Shown here: positions 1-11,642 of the stretch, in pieces
Layout of the letters: each line of letters begins with the position of its first letter
Numbering within the stretch: the first letter of the stretch is position 1
Position numbers and translations under genes: made by a program
The notes under the pieces: model-generated
Databases searched by the model: none
Told to the model about the DNA's origin: nothing
What the model saw: only the letters and a program-made list of their open reading frames with translations
NCBI GenBank assembly: GCA_022495995.1
Contig: JAFEMH010007514.1
Span: forward strand, 1 to 64,000
Direction: 5' to 3'
Source: Adenophora triphylla var. japonica
Lineage: Eukaryota > Streptophyta > Magnoliopsida > Asterales > Campanulaceae
Length of the DNA stretch: 64,000 bases

Positions 1-2194
1 GCGGGGCTTATGGTAAGGAAGGCCGAAGAGGATGAAGACTCTCGGGGATCGCTCGAGGTCAAGTTGTGGAGCTATGGCGGCGGATGCCCGGAGATATTTC
101 ACGTGGACTGCAGGCCTAGTCTCCTGAGGCCGGCTCACGCTTACGGCTCGGGGGGTGTTCGTCAGAGAACACAGGCGGAGTTTCGATACGAGGAAGAACA
201 AGCAGCGTCTTCCTTGGCCTTTATCGAGTACTCGTAGGATACCACCCACACCTTCCACCCGAGTGGGGGCGAGGTGACGGTGACGCCAGCCGATTTCGCT
301 GCGTTATTACCGGGCTCTCCTTGAAAGGAGGGCTCGCAAGTGCGGAGTGGAGGGATATGATAGCTCGATGATGTGTTGGCCAGAGGCTGGCTGGGCTTTG
401 AGCCCTCGTCCTCGCAGGGGGGCACAGGGATCTTTTGTATACGCCGACGTGGAGCCGAGGATCACGGCTTGTATGTGGGGCACTACATCCGGGTACCTGG
501 CCGGAGTGACCGACGTGGCTTGGGGCTTAGCGCGGGGCCTCCCTTCTTGTGGTATGCACTGGCATCGAGACTCTGTTCTCGAACCACGCGACCGCGGCTC
601 CCTTTGCTCTGTTGGAGAGCTTGATTGACTGGATAAGTGCAGTGACATTGCTTGGGGGCGAGCGAGCTTGGCGAGCTCTACTTCTCCTTGGACCGGTTTA
701 GCGGTGTAGCCGATTCGTTGGCACATTTTGACTTTGCTCTGGAGGTATGAGTTTATTCTTTGTTTTTGATTTAGCAACTTGTCATTTCTCCATTGTCTTT
801 TCTTGTGAGCCTTCTCTGTTTTTGTCACGGGTGTGGTTTTATGAGGTTTTCCGGTGCTTCCGTGGGATAGAGATCCGGGGCATTCTTTGCGTACCTGCTT
901 TATCTTTGGGCTGGGCTCGTACGGCGAGGAAGAGGAGGACCGACGGGGGAAGCTCACCATCGCCACTGCGGGGATGTGCGGGAGCGTGCTGGAGAGAGAT
1001 AGCCGTGAGGTTTGTCTTGTTCCCGTGGACTCGGTACTGAGGAGATGAGTTTGAGGGGGCTCCCGAGGGTGGCGCCGCGGCGGGGAAGATGCTTTGCGGG
1101 GCTTGACTTCAGTGATGTCATGTATCAGGGGAGCGGGTCTTCTGGCAAGCATGGCCCGGTGTGCTTCCCGTGGCTCAGAGGACCCTCCCTTTGGGATGCT
1201 TGATTCCGGGACATGGACGTGCTTGATTTCGAGAGGTACCTTGGCGGTGTCGGCGCCGAGGAGTTCATCTTGTATGGAGAGGAGTACGGGGCCTTCGTGA
1301 GGACGAGAAGGCGAGGACGCAGCAGTAATCGGGCGCGAGAGAGAGGGCCGGCCCGCGAAGTTCCCCGCAGGTTCAGATGCCGGGACCGGGATTTCACGTA
1401 CGCCCACTGGGACGGATCGAGAGGAGGTGTATGCATGCCGTTCTGAGCGAGCTCTGCTTGCATACCGAGTGGATCCCAGACGGATCGGTGAGTGTGCGAC
1501 TCTTTTCCATCTTGGCATCCTTTACGTATTTTTCTCTTTTGTTGTTGAGTATAAGCGTATTCTTTGAGCGTTTCCTTGGCTTGCTTGTTGGTGCGGAGTC
1601 CAGGAGAGCCTACGATATGCGACTCGCCGTTACGTGGCGATGCGTTCCTTCGCTAAGAAGATGGCGTCGAAGATGTCCTGCCGGTCTTCGCGTCGTGTGC
1701 CGGCGTACGAGCCTATGCCTTCGAGGCATTACGTGGACGTTCCTCCGCCTAGAGCCGGCGGAGCCGCAGCGGGGAGAGGGACCTTTGAGGGCGGCATAAG
1801 CATGGATGCGGGACGTCTTCGGGAGGCTGCGGGGCCTTCGAGGGAGCGGCCCTTTTATCGGTTCATGCCTCCGCATGGCGCACGGGGTGAGGGTTCCTCG
1901 AGCCTTCTTTCTTTGATCCTTTCGCCGGATTTGATCCTTGAGTACTTTTCGTGGGAGCCTCGGGCGGGTGCTCGGTATTCCGACGACGAGGATGTGACAG
2001 GCGAGTTATTTGGGATGCCCGACTTCTCTCTTTGGAGGACCTTGGCGAGGATGATGATGCGAGGATTGATTAGTATTCATTTGCTTTCCCTCTTTTCATA
2101 TCCCTCTTTTCTTTTTTTTTGTTTAGCAAAGACATTCGTAGGTACATGTAATAAAACACACGTATTTGCATGGCAAACGGCATTTTTATTTTAA
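1..2194 (+). pseudogene. Antisense plant-mobile-domain-like gene A1 (5' end off window, broken)
   Basis: This is a remnant of the same gene as C1 (25654-28265). At about 271-330 the translation GEVTVTPADFAALLPG aligns with GELTVTPANFTAITG of C1 and is followed by a stop codon and then EWRD, as in C1 (TWRD). The region around 30-120 matches the segment just before it in C1. An acidic tail with YSDDEDV near 1975-2000 resembles the acidic C-terminus of C1. Plant mobile domain proteins include the nuclear MAIN/MAIL family, which act in silencing and gene expression, and the domain is also found inside transposons. Stops and frameshifts make this copy nonfunctional. Long open frames on the opposite strand here look like composition artefacts. 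Confidence 0.65.
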
Positions 2195-2411
2195 GATGTA
2201 ATGTCATTTTGTGATTCAGGGATTTGTCCTAGAAATGGTTGCTATTATTATTTTTATTTTTGTGCATGCCACGTGAGTGAGAGTGCATTTGTGGGTAGTG
2301 TATGTTTCATAGGGAATGGCTTTGGCAGTGTTTGGGCGGTTTGGAGCAAGGTTTGCGAGGACAGGTGGCTTTTATGCTTGTCTTTGGGGAAATGGGTTCT
2401 GTTTGCAAGGA
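2195..2411. other. Spacer between antisense genes A1 and A2
   Basis: AT-richer spacer with no convincing coding sequence. It holds the likely 3' end of A1 and leads into the palindrome-bearing upstream region of A2. Confidence 0.4.
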
Positions 2412-2485
2412 GGTCCGTACGGACATACTTAGCATGCAAAAGAGGTCGTACGGACCAACCTTGCTTTTGGGAAGGACATAAATGC
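2412..2485 (+). promoter_or_regulatory. Palindrome pair plus TATA-like site upstream of A2
   Basis: There is one near-complete GGTCCGTACGGACC palindrome at 2412-2425 (last base changed) and a second with one base missing at 2444-2456. They are joined by a GCATGCAAA spacer and followed at about 2476 by ACATAAATG, a TATA-like sequence. The same double cassette, including GCATGCAAA, occurs in the LTR of element A at 11499-11542. The ATG of A2 lies about 120 bases further on. The promoter role is inferred from the matching layout. Confidence 0.5.
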
Positions 2486-2577
2486 TTTCCGATGTAATAC
2501 GGTTCTTCCTCATTTCCCCATTTGCGGCCATTTTCGAGCTTTCTTCCCCATTTTCTCTAGGAACCTCCATTTTTGCC

Positions 2578-4103
2578 ATGGATTCTTCGTACGTCCCTAG
2601 AATTTTGCCGAGGCTTTCGCGGGAGAGGCAAGCACACTTCCTTGAGCGGTTGAAAACGTGGATGCGGCGCCGTATGAGGCATCGAGAGACGGGCTTTCGA
2701 GGTAAGGTTTCGTCTTTGCTCGGTTTGGTCTTTTAAGGAGTTGGTTCTGATTGGGATTTGTTGCGGGCTGCCGCGAAGTTACAGGATGTTAGGAGGCACG
2801 TGTCTTGTTTCTCCTACAATGAAATGGTGCCCACTTTTGAGGATTTTCGGGCTTTGATTGGAGGGCCGGAGGTGGAGGCCATCTCGCTTCCTTTGATTGG
2901 TGGTCTTCGGTGAGCGTGAAGCTTGCGGACTTTCTTCGTGCTTCGTTGGAAGAAGTGCGGGGCATGATCCTTGATTCGGGTCATATCGACATTTCGAGGC
3001 TGCTTAGGAGCGGTTCATGGTTGATGATGAGAGTGACGTCTCTTGGGATGTATTTGCCTTGTGCGTGATGGCGACGCTTTTTGCAGTCGGTTCCGCTTGG
3101 CATTTGTGATGGCGCTTTGCTAGATGTGGTAGGGCACTGCGGAAGAGTGGAGAGGATATTGTCCCGTTGGTGCTTTGGGGAGACTCTTCATGGTATCGAT
3201 CGTCAGCGGCGGGGATCGTTTTATGAGAGGGGGAAGCCCCGCTTTGCTCACCTTGTGGGCTGCGAGAGAGACTTCGAGCCATGTCCGAGGCTCAGACGTC
3301 GTTTAGCCCGTGGTCATTTGCTCGGCGACCTCTTGTGTTGGATATGGATCGATCACTTTGGGAGAGATGGATGGCACGGCTTGGTACGCATCGAGATCGG
3401 CGGTGGGTTCCTTGGCTGGAGGATTGAGACCGGGAGGATCTTGCGGGAAGGGTCCTACGTTGTCGAGTTCCGGGTTTGTCTTGGTCCTCCTTCTATATTC
3501 CGTCGCTTGTTTCCGGCGGTTTGGGATGAAGCGGGAGCCTTTGTTGGGCTAGGATGACCTTGCTTGCGGAGGTAGTTCCTCTTTGTATGGCGGCTTCGGG
3601 TGCCTTCTTGTATTTTACGAGGGTATGGAAGTATTCCGCTTTCCCTCTGTGGTACTCCTTAGGCGTCGGGGAGCGTTGTATTGACGACTCGGTATCGGCT
3701 TTGGTATGAGCGGCGTGTTGGGCGGTCCCAGTGGTCTTGGGGAAGCGGGGCGTGTAGCGATTCTGGGACCCGGTTGCCGTAGTAGCTATTGCCTTAGGAG
3801 TTCAGAAGCTTTGGTCGACCACTTTGGATGTGACGGGAGACACTTTGTTTGACTACGAGACTAGAGTTGACCGGCCGACGGGGAGAGGTCCTCTTTACGG
3901 GCTCGCGGGGAGGAAATCGAGCCGAAGCACGGGCGAATGAAGCCACGAAAGCTCTTGGATTGTTTGACTCTACGGGGAGGACCCCGGATCTCGGGCGAGA
4001 GACGCGAGTTGGTTCACGTGGAGCGAAAGAAGACTCGCGGGGACGAGGAAGAAAGGAAAGAATGGCGAGGGACAAGCGCGAGATGGCGCGGAATGACCTC
4101 CTA
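2578..4103 (+). pseudogene. Antisense plant-mobile-domain-like gene A2 (broken)
   Basis: This is a homologue of C2 (28797-30292). The start ATG at 2578 is followed by a basic region with RERQAHFLERLKTWM. The block SDWDLLRAAAKLQDVRRHV and then FSYNEMVPTFEDFRALIGG at about 2750-2870 matches C2 almost residue for residue. The pattern of aromatic and acidic residues before a LIGGPE motif is typical of the plant mobile domain. A later block SWSSFYIPSLVS near 3475-3510 is also shared with C2. Stops at about 2735 and 3068, together with several frame changes, make it a pseudogene. The 3' flank around 4180 (AGTAGACCGTGCTTGAACTC) is shared with the 3' flank of C2, so both copies descend from one gene unit. 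Confidence 0.7.
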
Positions 4104-4523
4104 GGTATCCATTCATTGCATTGCAAACACATTATTAGTTAAATGTATTAAAAGTTGTCTTTTAGCATGTTGTGAACTTGAGAGTAGACCGTGCTTGAAC
4201 TCATCAAGAAATGTTGTAACCGTTAGTGATTTGTGAATTACTTTTAAAGCTTTGTCGAGACGCAAGATCTCTTGTTTGCCTTTGCTTACATTGTGCACTT
4301 TGTCGGCGTCCATCTTTGGACTTTTACATTTGCATTCGCGGGTGAAACGATGCAGGCCACGACGGCAATCCCCTTTCTTTGAGGCTTTGTGCTTGGGCGA
4401 GAGGTTGAATGCTCCCTTGACAAGTCGTTTTGACGGTCTTTTCGTAGCTTCCTTGCCGCTTGTTGGCGTCGGGCTCTTGACCTCAATTTCGCGGCTTACG
4501 CTTGAGCTTCTTTTGTTTTTTTT
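4104..4523. other. Spacer downstream of A2
   Basis: It holds AGTAGACCGTGCTTGAACTC at about 4182-4201, which is repeated at the same place downstream of C2 (about 30390-30409) and probably belongs to the 3' untranslated part of the antisense gene. No coding sequence is recognisable. Confidence 0.4.
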
Positions 4524-4640
4524 TGTGAGCCCTTGCTCGAGCTCTCTTTTTTTATATTTTTTTTTGTGAGCCCTTGCTCGAGCTCTCTTTTTTTTTTATT
4601 TTTTTTGTGAGCCTTTGCTCGAGCTCTTTTTTTTTTTTTT
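4524..4640. repeat. Short tandem repeat, three copies with T-runs
   Basis: Three copies of a unit TGTGAGCCCTTGCTCGAGCT, each followed by a T-rich run. The array lies between the 3' end of A2 and the integrase end of element A. Element C has an unrelated two-copy repeat at the corresponding place. Confidence 0.7.
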
Positions 4641-4899
4641 GAAGCGCGTGAGGGCGAAGACAAGCCCCAGCTTGGAAACGATCATGAGTCGGTCGTTTGA
4701 TCTTTGAGTGACCCTCGGATGTCCTTTGATGTTGCCGCCGTCGTTTGACTTGGTCAAGGTGGCTGGGGCGTGTTCTTGAAAAGTGCGGAGCTTGATGGAG
4801 GTCTTGATTGACATTCAAACTTTTGACTTTTTGTGTATTTTTAGACCGGACCAATTAAGGTTGCCTACGTTCCCCCGGACTAGAGGGCTCAGTGCAACG

Positions 4900-6240
4900 T
4901 AGTTCGACACTACATGGAGTGCCAAGAGATGCCTGTTGTTCTTCTTCGGGCGAAGTATCTGCGAAGTTTGCTTCCGTTATTTGGATTCATGAAGGGATTG
5001 CCGTCTAGGTCTGTCGGCTTCATGGCGCCTCCCGGAGAAGATCTTTTGAACCACGAAAGGGCCGATCCATGTGGGTTCCCATTTTCCCGGTGGGTTGGTT
5101 CGAGTGGGAGGCTTTTCTTTGAGTACAAGGTCACCTTCCACGATGTCTCGGGATTTGACTTTCTTGTCGAAAGCTCTAGCCATCCTGCTTTGATAGGCTC
5201 GGACGTGTTCCATGGCCTTTAGTCGTCGCTCGTCTAGCGAGCCAATTCGTCATGTCGGCTTCGGGCCATTCGACTTCGTTGATGTCATTTTCAGCGGCAC
5301 TCGGAGTGAGGGAATTTCTAGCTCGATGGGAAGGGCAGCTTCCATCCCGTACGTCGGGGCAAATGGGGTTTCTCCGTGGTTGTTCGGCCCGATGTGCGGT
5401 AGCCCCAAAGTGCAAGGTGCGGCTTCTCGGGCCAATCTCGTCCTCGGGTGGTCATTTTTCGGATGATCCGTTCGAGGGTTTTGTTTCTTTGCTTCCACGG
5501 CGCCGTTTGTTTGTGGCCGGTAGGGAGAAGATTTGTGACGTGTGATCTTGAATTCAGCCGGCGATGCAGCCGAATTCCCCTTGAAGTGTGAGCCGTTGGC
5601 GATATGACCTCATTTGGGATGCAGTATCGGCGAGATGATGTTTTCCTTGAGGAAATGCGCGACCTTCTTGGAGGTGAGTACCTTGTAGGACTTGGCTTCG
5701 ACCCATTTGGTGAAGTAGTCGATGGCTACTAAGATGAACTCGTGGCCAGATTCTTTGCTGGCGGAGCGATTTTCCCGATGACGTCAATTCCCAGTGGCGA
5801 AGGGCGAGTGTAGTCATGCGGTAGAGATCGTGGGGTGGTAGATGATTGAGGTTGGAGAACCGTTGGCACTTGTCGCGGCTTCGGACAAAGTGGATGCAAT
5901 CTGCCTCCATGGAGATCCGGTAGTAGCCCATCCACGAGAATGATTTGCATCGGGGCTCACGGCGTTCGTGTGGGGACCGCGAAGCCCCATTGTGGACTTC
6001 GTTCATGAACTTGTTTGCTTCTTCTTGGGCGACGCGGCGTAGGAGTGGCCCGTGGTAGCGTTTCTTGTATAGCATGTCCCCAGGGATGACGAAGTGAGAG
6101 GCGGCGTTTTAGGGCCATGATGCTCTTGGTTTTGACCCCTCTGTGTGTGGGTCTTCCTTGTTCATGAAGGTGGTTTCCCGTTCTTGAGGTATTGGAAAAT
6201 CTGGTTTGTCTTTGGAAATGGCGTCGGACTTGCGTCTCTT
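4900..6240 (-). pseudogene. Element A integrase (broken)
   Basis: On the minus strand the fragments appear in the order of a Gypsy integrase. There is a zinc-binding N-terminal region around 5950-6110, core fragments with GIDVIGKIAPPAKN near 5740-5800, then GETPFAPTYGMEAALPIELE near 5320-5390. A C-terminal GKWEPTWIGPFVVQKIFSG follows near 5040-5100, typical of the GPY/F-type tail. The fragments lie in several frames, so the enzyme is not functional. Corresponding segments of element C at 30898-32160 are collinear. The normal role is to insert the cDNA copy into host DNA. Confidence 0.8.
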
Positions 6241-7223
6241 TGGCTCTTCGGCAATCTTGCAAATCGTTGTGATTAAAACCTTCTCGCGGCTTGGGCCCGG
6301 TTTTCTCTCGTTTGACAACATGCTTAAAGATGTGCTTAATGTATTGTTCGTTTAATGTGTACGCTTCTTTATCAAGTGAATCGTTATTAACTTGTTTGTG
6401 TGTTAGTTAATTTATCGGTTGTTAAAGATGCAATGAGAGGATACTCGGAAAGATCGAAGCATTCATTAAGAGCATACGGGAATACATTATTGGCAATGAG
6501 TTCGTAATCTTACGGCGTGAGGCCATCGAGATGACTCGAGAGACTCAAATTCAAAGCTAATGGACTCGGGATGAGTTTTGACACTAGACTACAGGACTCG
6601 AGGGGTCGGACAAGTTGTTCGATCATGTCCTTTTTCGCGGTAGAGTCCGGAGAATGTGGCCCGGTTATTGAGTGGCAATGAGCTTGATAGGAGATGGGGC
6701 TTGAAAGGCTTTATGTCACCGTTCCTATCATTGCTATCACGAGTTATCGAAACAAAATCGATTAGATCCGGCATCTCGATTTCTTCTTTGAAGAAGCGAG
6801 GTGGAGCGGTGGTTCGTCCCAAGCATCGTCTGCGGAGTCTCTTGCTTTTGTCTTGGGCATTACTAGCTCGAATGCGGACTCGTCCCGCTTGTTGAAGGCG
6901 GGGAGTGTTGACGAGAGAGTTTTGAATTCTTCCGCCAAAGAGGGTTTTCCCGAACCAAAATTCGTTGTGAATAGTGGTGGTTGTGGATCCGGCGAGGGCG
7001 GTGTGTCGAGGAATGCTCTTCGGACGGGATTTGGCTTGAGGCCTCGAATCTTGCCGAGTTCTGCTGGAGCTTGTCCATGGTTGTCGGCCGGCTTTGTTTG
7101 GCGCGATCGGCTCTGTTCCCTTTTACGGATCTTCTTCCGAGTTGCCGGCCTTCCTTGTGAAGTACTTGGTCATGTCGAAGGCTGTAAGGACGAAGATCGG
7201 AGATGGCGTGCAAGCCTCTTTTG
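6241..7223 (-). pseudogene. Element A region between protease and integrase, lacking RT
   Basis: The translation LNEQYIKHIFK near 6320-6355 matches LNEQYIKEIFK of element C at about 34230-34260, which lies just before the reverse transcriptase of C. In A, integrase sequence follows almost at once, so the roughly 1.9 kb coding for reverse transcriptase and both RNase H domains is absent. The rest of this stretch holds short frames without recognisable domains. Confidence 0.55.
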
Positions 7224-9205
7224 TTATACGTGGAGCGTTTTCGTGCGGCTCGCTTGTCCTCCGCAATGTGTTCGGGAGTAGGAGAGTATCCCGAGCCGTG
7301 CAAGGTATTGTTCTTTGATATTGATGATCTGTTGAGTGCCACGATGGCGTTTTCCCAACCCGAGCCCCAGGATGTAGTTCATGTGCTTCATCATTTTCAT
7401 CGGGGAAGGAATCTTGTCCCAAATCAAAGGCAAATCTATGTGGCACACCTGGGCCTTTGGGCTCTCGATGGTGAACCCTGTGAGCATCATGCCGTCATCA
7501 TCGTGTTTGATCTCTAAACCGGGACGCCATTTGTGTCGGTCCTTTCGGTGACTATCTTTGTCGCCGTAGATGATGGTCGAATCTGTTCCTTGGATGAACT
7601 TTACGCATTGATGGAGAGTAGATGCCACCCCATTGATCGATGTAGCCAAGGGCGTCCCAAAATGGCGGTGAAGGTGATCGGGATGTCGATGACTTGGAAA
7701 TCTGTCGGGACCATTTGTTTTCCGAACCACAAGTTCAAGGTGGCTATTCCCAAGGCGGGCGGGATGTTGAGTCGTATGCCTTGATTGCACGAGTCGAGGG
7801 TTTTAGATCGGTTGCTTTGATCCCTAGCAAATCCATCATTTTGGCTGGAAGGACGTTCATGGATGATCCCCCATCTACCAAGACCCGAGGAGACGGCGCT
7901 CGTCCGGTTGAGCTGTTATGTAGAGAGGCTCGTTGTGGTCGGCCCCAAATTTTGGAAGATCGAGCTACTGTGAAGGTGATGATATTGCTTTGTAATTGGC
8001 GTTGCCAATCATCTGAGCTGCTTCATCGGGTGTCACTTTGTGATGGGAACCATGGTGCAGGCCGGGCTTTCTTCCAACTTGAGCTTGTGCGGGTAAGATG
8101 AAGTGAGTAAGGACCAGAGTGAGATGTTAGCTGAGTGCGCTTGAGCTGTGTCAAGACGGGATCTTCAACCTTTGGGTCCAAGGTTTCGGCTTCTTTGGCG
8201 TAGGGTCCCTTTTCGGTTCGTGGCTCGGGTATGGGCTGGCCTTTTGTCTGTCCGTGGAGGATTCACTGGGATTTGGCCAGGAACGTGTCGAACATTCACC
8301 TCTGGACTTATGGTTTTGCTTGTCTCTCCCGTTTTACGGAGTGGGAGGAGCTGATTGGCGTAAGGCCAGGCTGCGCATTTCAATTCGTTCACTGTCATGG
8401 CTTTTCTTGAAGCATCAATAGTGGCTTTGAGATCTTCCCAAGACAGGGGTTGGATTATCTGGACCTTCGGGCCTTCGGTGGCGGTGCGAAGCTCGTCCCC
8501 GGTGATCATGGAGCAAACATTGCCATGGCCTTGTGCGAGAGCTAGGGTGGGGAGATTTCTTTGGAGTAGATGACATAGTAGTCAAACTTTCCTGAGGGTT
8601 CTCCAAGGGTTCCAACTGTGGGATCACCAGATTCGTACCTCTTTTTCGGTTTTGTTGAGAAGATAGCTTCTTCTTTCGTCGAGGACGGCCCTCGTTCATT
8701 GCATCCTGGAATTCCATTTCCGGACAAGCACTTGCAATCGCGACGTCCCACCGGATGTGTTCGTTGTTCGGCGGTGGTACCGGGACCTCGGGAGGCTGGA
8801 TGGGCGAGGCTTTCCTCTGGAAGGTCTTGTGGCCTTACGTCATAACTGCATGGCTCGTATGCAGGTAACGGGTTGACTTACGGGAGACAATGAGAGATGT
8901 TAGAGGCTGTAGGAGCGATCATGGCTTGGGAAGCCCAGGTAGTTGGGTGGCTAAGGTTCGAAGTGGTGCATGGCACCTTCGATCCGAGCTTGTTGCTCAC
9001 CTTGACGTTTCTCAATAGCCATGAGGACACCTGCCAAACTTCTTCAAGTGTTGGGAAATTTCTTGGGGGTAAGGTCCCGTTCTCATCGTTGTTATCCAGC
9101 GACTTGGCCATGGGGATTTGACGGTGTCTGGTGACGGTAGAGGGAAGGAGGTAGGACCTTCTTTGTTTGACCTTTGGGAGACGGGTTCCGGGTACCTCGA
9201 CCACT
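7224..9205 (-). pseudogene. Element A gag and aspartic protease (broken)
   Basis: The protease is clear. Near 7800-7890 the minus strand reads RVLVDGGSSMNVLPAKMMD, where DGGS replaces the usual DSG/DTG, as in Tat/Ogre elements. Its C-terminal ILGRPWLH block is near 7650-7690. After it comes a YILGLGLGKRHRGTQ block (7300-7380), a glycine-rich G-patch-like segment often found between protease and RT in this lineage. Upstream, VGTLGEPSGKFDYYV near 8570-8615 is shared with element C. A likely gag N-terminus with EKRQGEQQARIEGAMHH lies near 8960-9020. Frameshifts separate all blocks. Confidence 0.7.
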
Positions 9206-10417
9206 CTCTGTTAGGAGGGTGATGGGCAAGGTTTAGACACGGGAATGGCCTAACGGGATAAAGGGGAAAGCTCACGTGGCATGCGGTTTCCGTTTCTTTT
9301 ATTTTCTCGATTTTTTTTGTTGTTGTTTTAATTTACTTAAAACATGTTTTCTCGAGTCCTAGGTAGGTTGGAAAAGATTGCTCTTGTTTTTCGCAACTAT
9401 GCTAGATCCTGGGTCGATGGAGACCATACGTGCGGCTATAAGCCCCTCGTTTTGCACACAGTATTTCGACATCCCGGGGTGGGCCGGCCCAGGCGAGGGT
9501 CCTATAGTGCAAGCGGTTTCCACCGGCCTAAAAGAAAATCGAACCTAAGGACCGAGCTGTCATGTTCGTTTTGATGCGTTAGCCATGTGAATAGTGAACC
9601 GAGCCGGCCACCGAGTCAAGATCGAGTCAAGAGTTCGGCATAACCTCTCTTTACCTTGCTTGCGCAAGGGATCTGTGACGTTAGGCGTTGGCCGGGTCAT
9701 ATTGTCATGGGCGACGTATCAAAGGCTTGATGACATGGTGTCATGTGAGCATGGATGTATATCAGGGACGGAACATCGTGCAGGTGTAGCCGGAAATCAA
9801 GATCGAGTCAAGATTTTAGCATGACCTTTCATCGCCTTGCTTGCGCAAGGATCTTGAATTCCGAGCCTTGACTCGAGAAAATGGCCGGCATGGTATATGT
9901 ATCCAGGCGTATGACACGGGCCAGGTAAAAACCAACCGAGTGCGGACAGAGTGTGACTCAAGACTCAAACGTGCGGGGTTGACGCTTGGCTAGGATGGGA
10001 TGTTTGGAATGATCCCGTGCGCGTCCAAGAGGCCTAGGAAGACCTAACGGACTGCAACCGAGACCACTCCGGGTTGAGGGTTGTAGTGTGCGGTGTATCA
10101 GGCGGCGGTGCGCATAGTGTGCGGTGTAGCCGGCGGCGGTGTGAGTAGAGTGCGGTGTAACCGAGGCGGCGGTGCGCGTAGTGTGCGGTCTCTAAAATTC
10201 TTTTACGAGTAAAACGAAGTTTTTGAAGAATTTTAAATGTATGCACGAGATGTATATTGATGCATTTTTTTTTTGTATTTTTATTTTTTTGTAAAATAAA
10301 AACGAAGCACGTGCACACACACATAACAGATTAAAGGAAGGGGTAAAATGAAAGTTTGACCCTCATCATCGTTTTAAAAATCTTTTGTTTTGTTTAAAAG
10401 TTTTTTTAAAACAAAAA
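9206..10417 (-). other. Element A 5' leader with repeated hairpins
   Basis: Untranslated region between gag and the primer-binding site. It contains two copies of a segment with AAGATCGAGTCAAGA followed by the perfect inverted repeat CCTTGCTTGCGCAAGG (about 9655 and 9836). A GGCGGCGGTG-type short repeat occurs three times at 10100-10165. The leader of element C has hairpins at the same place with different stem sequence. Confidence 0.5.
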
Positions 10418-10434
10418 GTCCCCAATGGTCGCCA
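10418..10434 (-). other. Primer-binding site of element A
   Basis: On the minus strand TGGCGACCATTGGGGAC follows the LTR. It begins with TGG, complementary to a tRNA CCA end, and resembles the tRNA-Arg type site of Ogre-like elements. The matching tRNA was not searched. Confidence 0.55.
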
Positions 10435-11360
10435 AGCGAAATTACCCGGATCCGAGAAAGGCCTCGCGGCCGGCATCCGGCATCTTTCGCGTTGGAGGTG
10501 TCTCGCCGTTTTGCTTTCGCATTTGTAGAGTCGCCACGCCGTTTTTATTAAGCCCAAAACATTGAAAAGGGCATCGGTTTAAAGATAATTTTAAAGCTGT
10601 TTTTGTGTGATGAGATTTTGAGTTCGGAGGTCGAGATGACTCCCCGGGAAGAGAATATTAGAATATTAGAGCTCACCCGAGTAGCCTCGTAAACGAGTCT
10701 TTCGGATACCCTAATATCCTTTAAATGTTGTGTGTGTGTGTGTGTGCTTTTAAAAATGCATCTTTGTATCGGATGTCTACATTGTATGCTATGTATGGAA
10801 ATGTATTGAAATAGTAATGGAAGGAAGCCTTACCAATGTTGGTTCGTGTCTGTCTTCCGTGGGAATGGTGTTTGAGGTCGGAGTAGCGTTCGGTATGGAT
10901 CGGGATTGCTTCGGGAGGGACCCAGGTTGTCCATGGGACGAGTTTCGGCGTGAGTTGAGGTTGTAGGCTGCGTTCGGGCGGAGGTTCGGCGTGCGTGGGG
11001 ATCGTCGGGATCACTCGGGCGAGAGGTTCGGCGTGCGTTGTGGTGGCGGGAGTCACTCGGGCGGAGTTTCGGCGTGGTTTGGGATCGTCGGTTTGACTCG
11101 GAAAGAGCCGGGACACCGTGGAAAGACCCGAGCAAGGCCTCGGAGTACCACGAGGGGCCTCGGAGTACCTCGAGAGTGCCTCGGGGCGGCGCGGGAGCGT
11201 CTCGGGAGCGCTCGGGAGGCTTCGGAGCACCACAAGGGAGCTCGGAAGGCCTCGGAAGGATCCGAAAGGGCGGGAGTGCCTCAAGAGGACTTAGAGGGAG
11301 CCGAAGGCTAAGGGAGGAAGAGAGAAGAGGGAGGTGTGTGAAAATGAGGAGGGGAAGCCC

Positions 11361-11370
11361 TCTATTTATA
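11361..11370 (-). promoter_or_regulatory. TATA box of element A LTR
   Basis: Minus-strand TATAAATAGA, in the direction of gag-pol transcription. The first palindrome begins 21 bases upstream. Confidence 0.6.
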
Positions 11371-11391
11371 GTAAAAATTTCGGAGCAAAGA

Positions 11392-11642
11392 GGTCCGTAC
11401 GGACCTTCTTGGTTATCCAGAATTTTGGATTTCCTCGATTTGAGGGAATTTGCAATGATGGAGAATATTCTGGAATGATGGTGTTCCCTGAGCAATAAGG
11501 TCCGTACGGACCATCTTGCATGCAAAGAGGTCCGTACGGACCAACTCTGCAGGGAAGTAATCATTTTCCCCGGGATTTGAGGGAATATTGTGGACTTTAA
11601 GGGGATTTAGTAATCATTGAAACAAAGAGGTCCGTACGGACC
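11392..11642. promoter_or_regulatory. Four perfect 14-bp palindromes in the LTR
   Basis: GGTCCGTACGGACC occurs at 11392-11405, 11499-11512, 11529-11542 and 11629-11642. Each is its own reverse complement. All lie upstream of the minus-strand TATA box, so they are candidate binding sites of a dimeric regulator in U3. Confidence 0.6.

Noticed and set aside
307..1518. 403-codon minus-strand open frame
   Set aside because: It lies opposite the A1 plant-mobile-domain remnant, has low-complexity Arg/Ser/Pro composition and no domain. It looks like a shadow frame in GC-rich sequence.
10830..11564. 244-codon minus-strand frame in the LTR of element A
   Set aside because: Ser/Leu/Arg-rich low-complexity sequence inside an LTR, overlapping other long frames. 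It has no counterpart in the LTRs of C.
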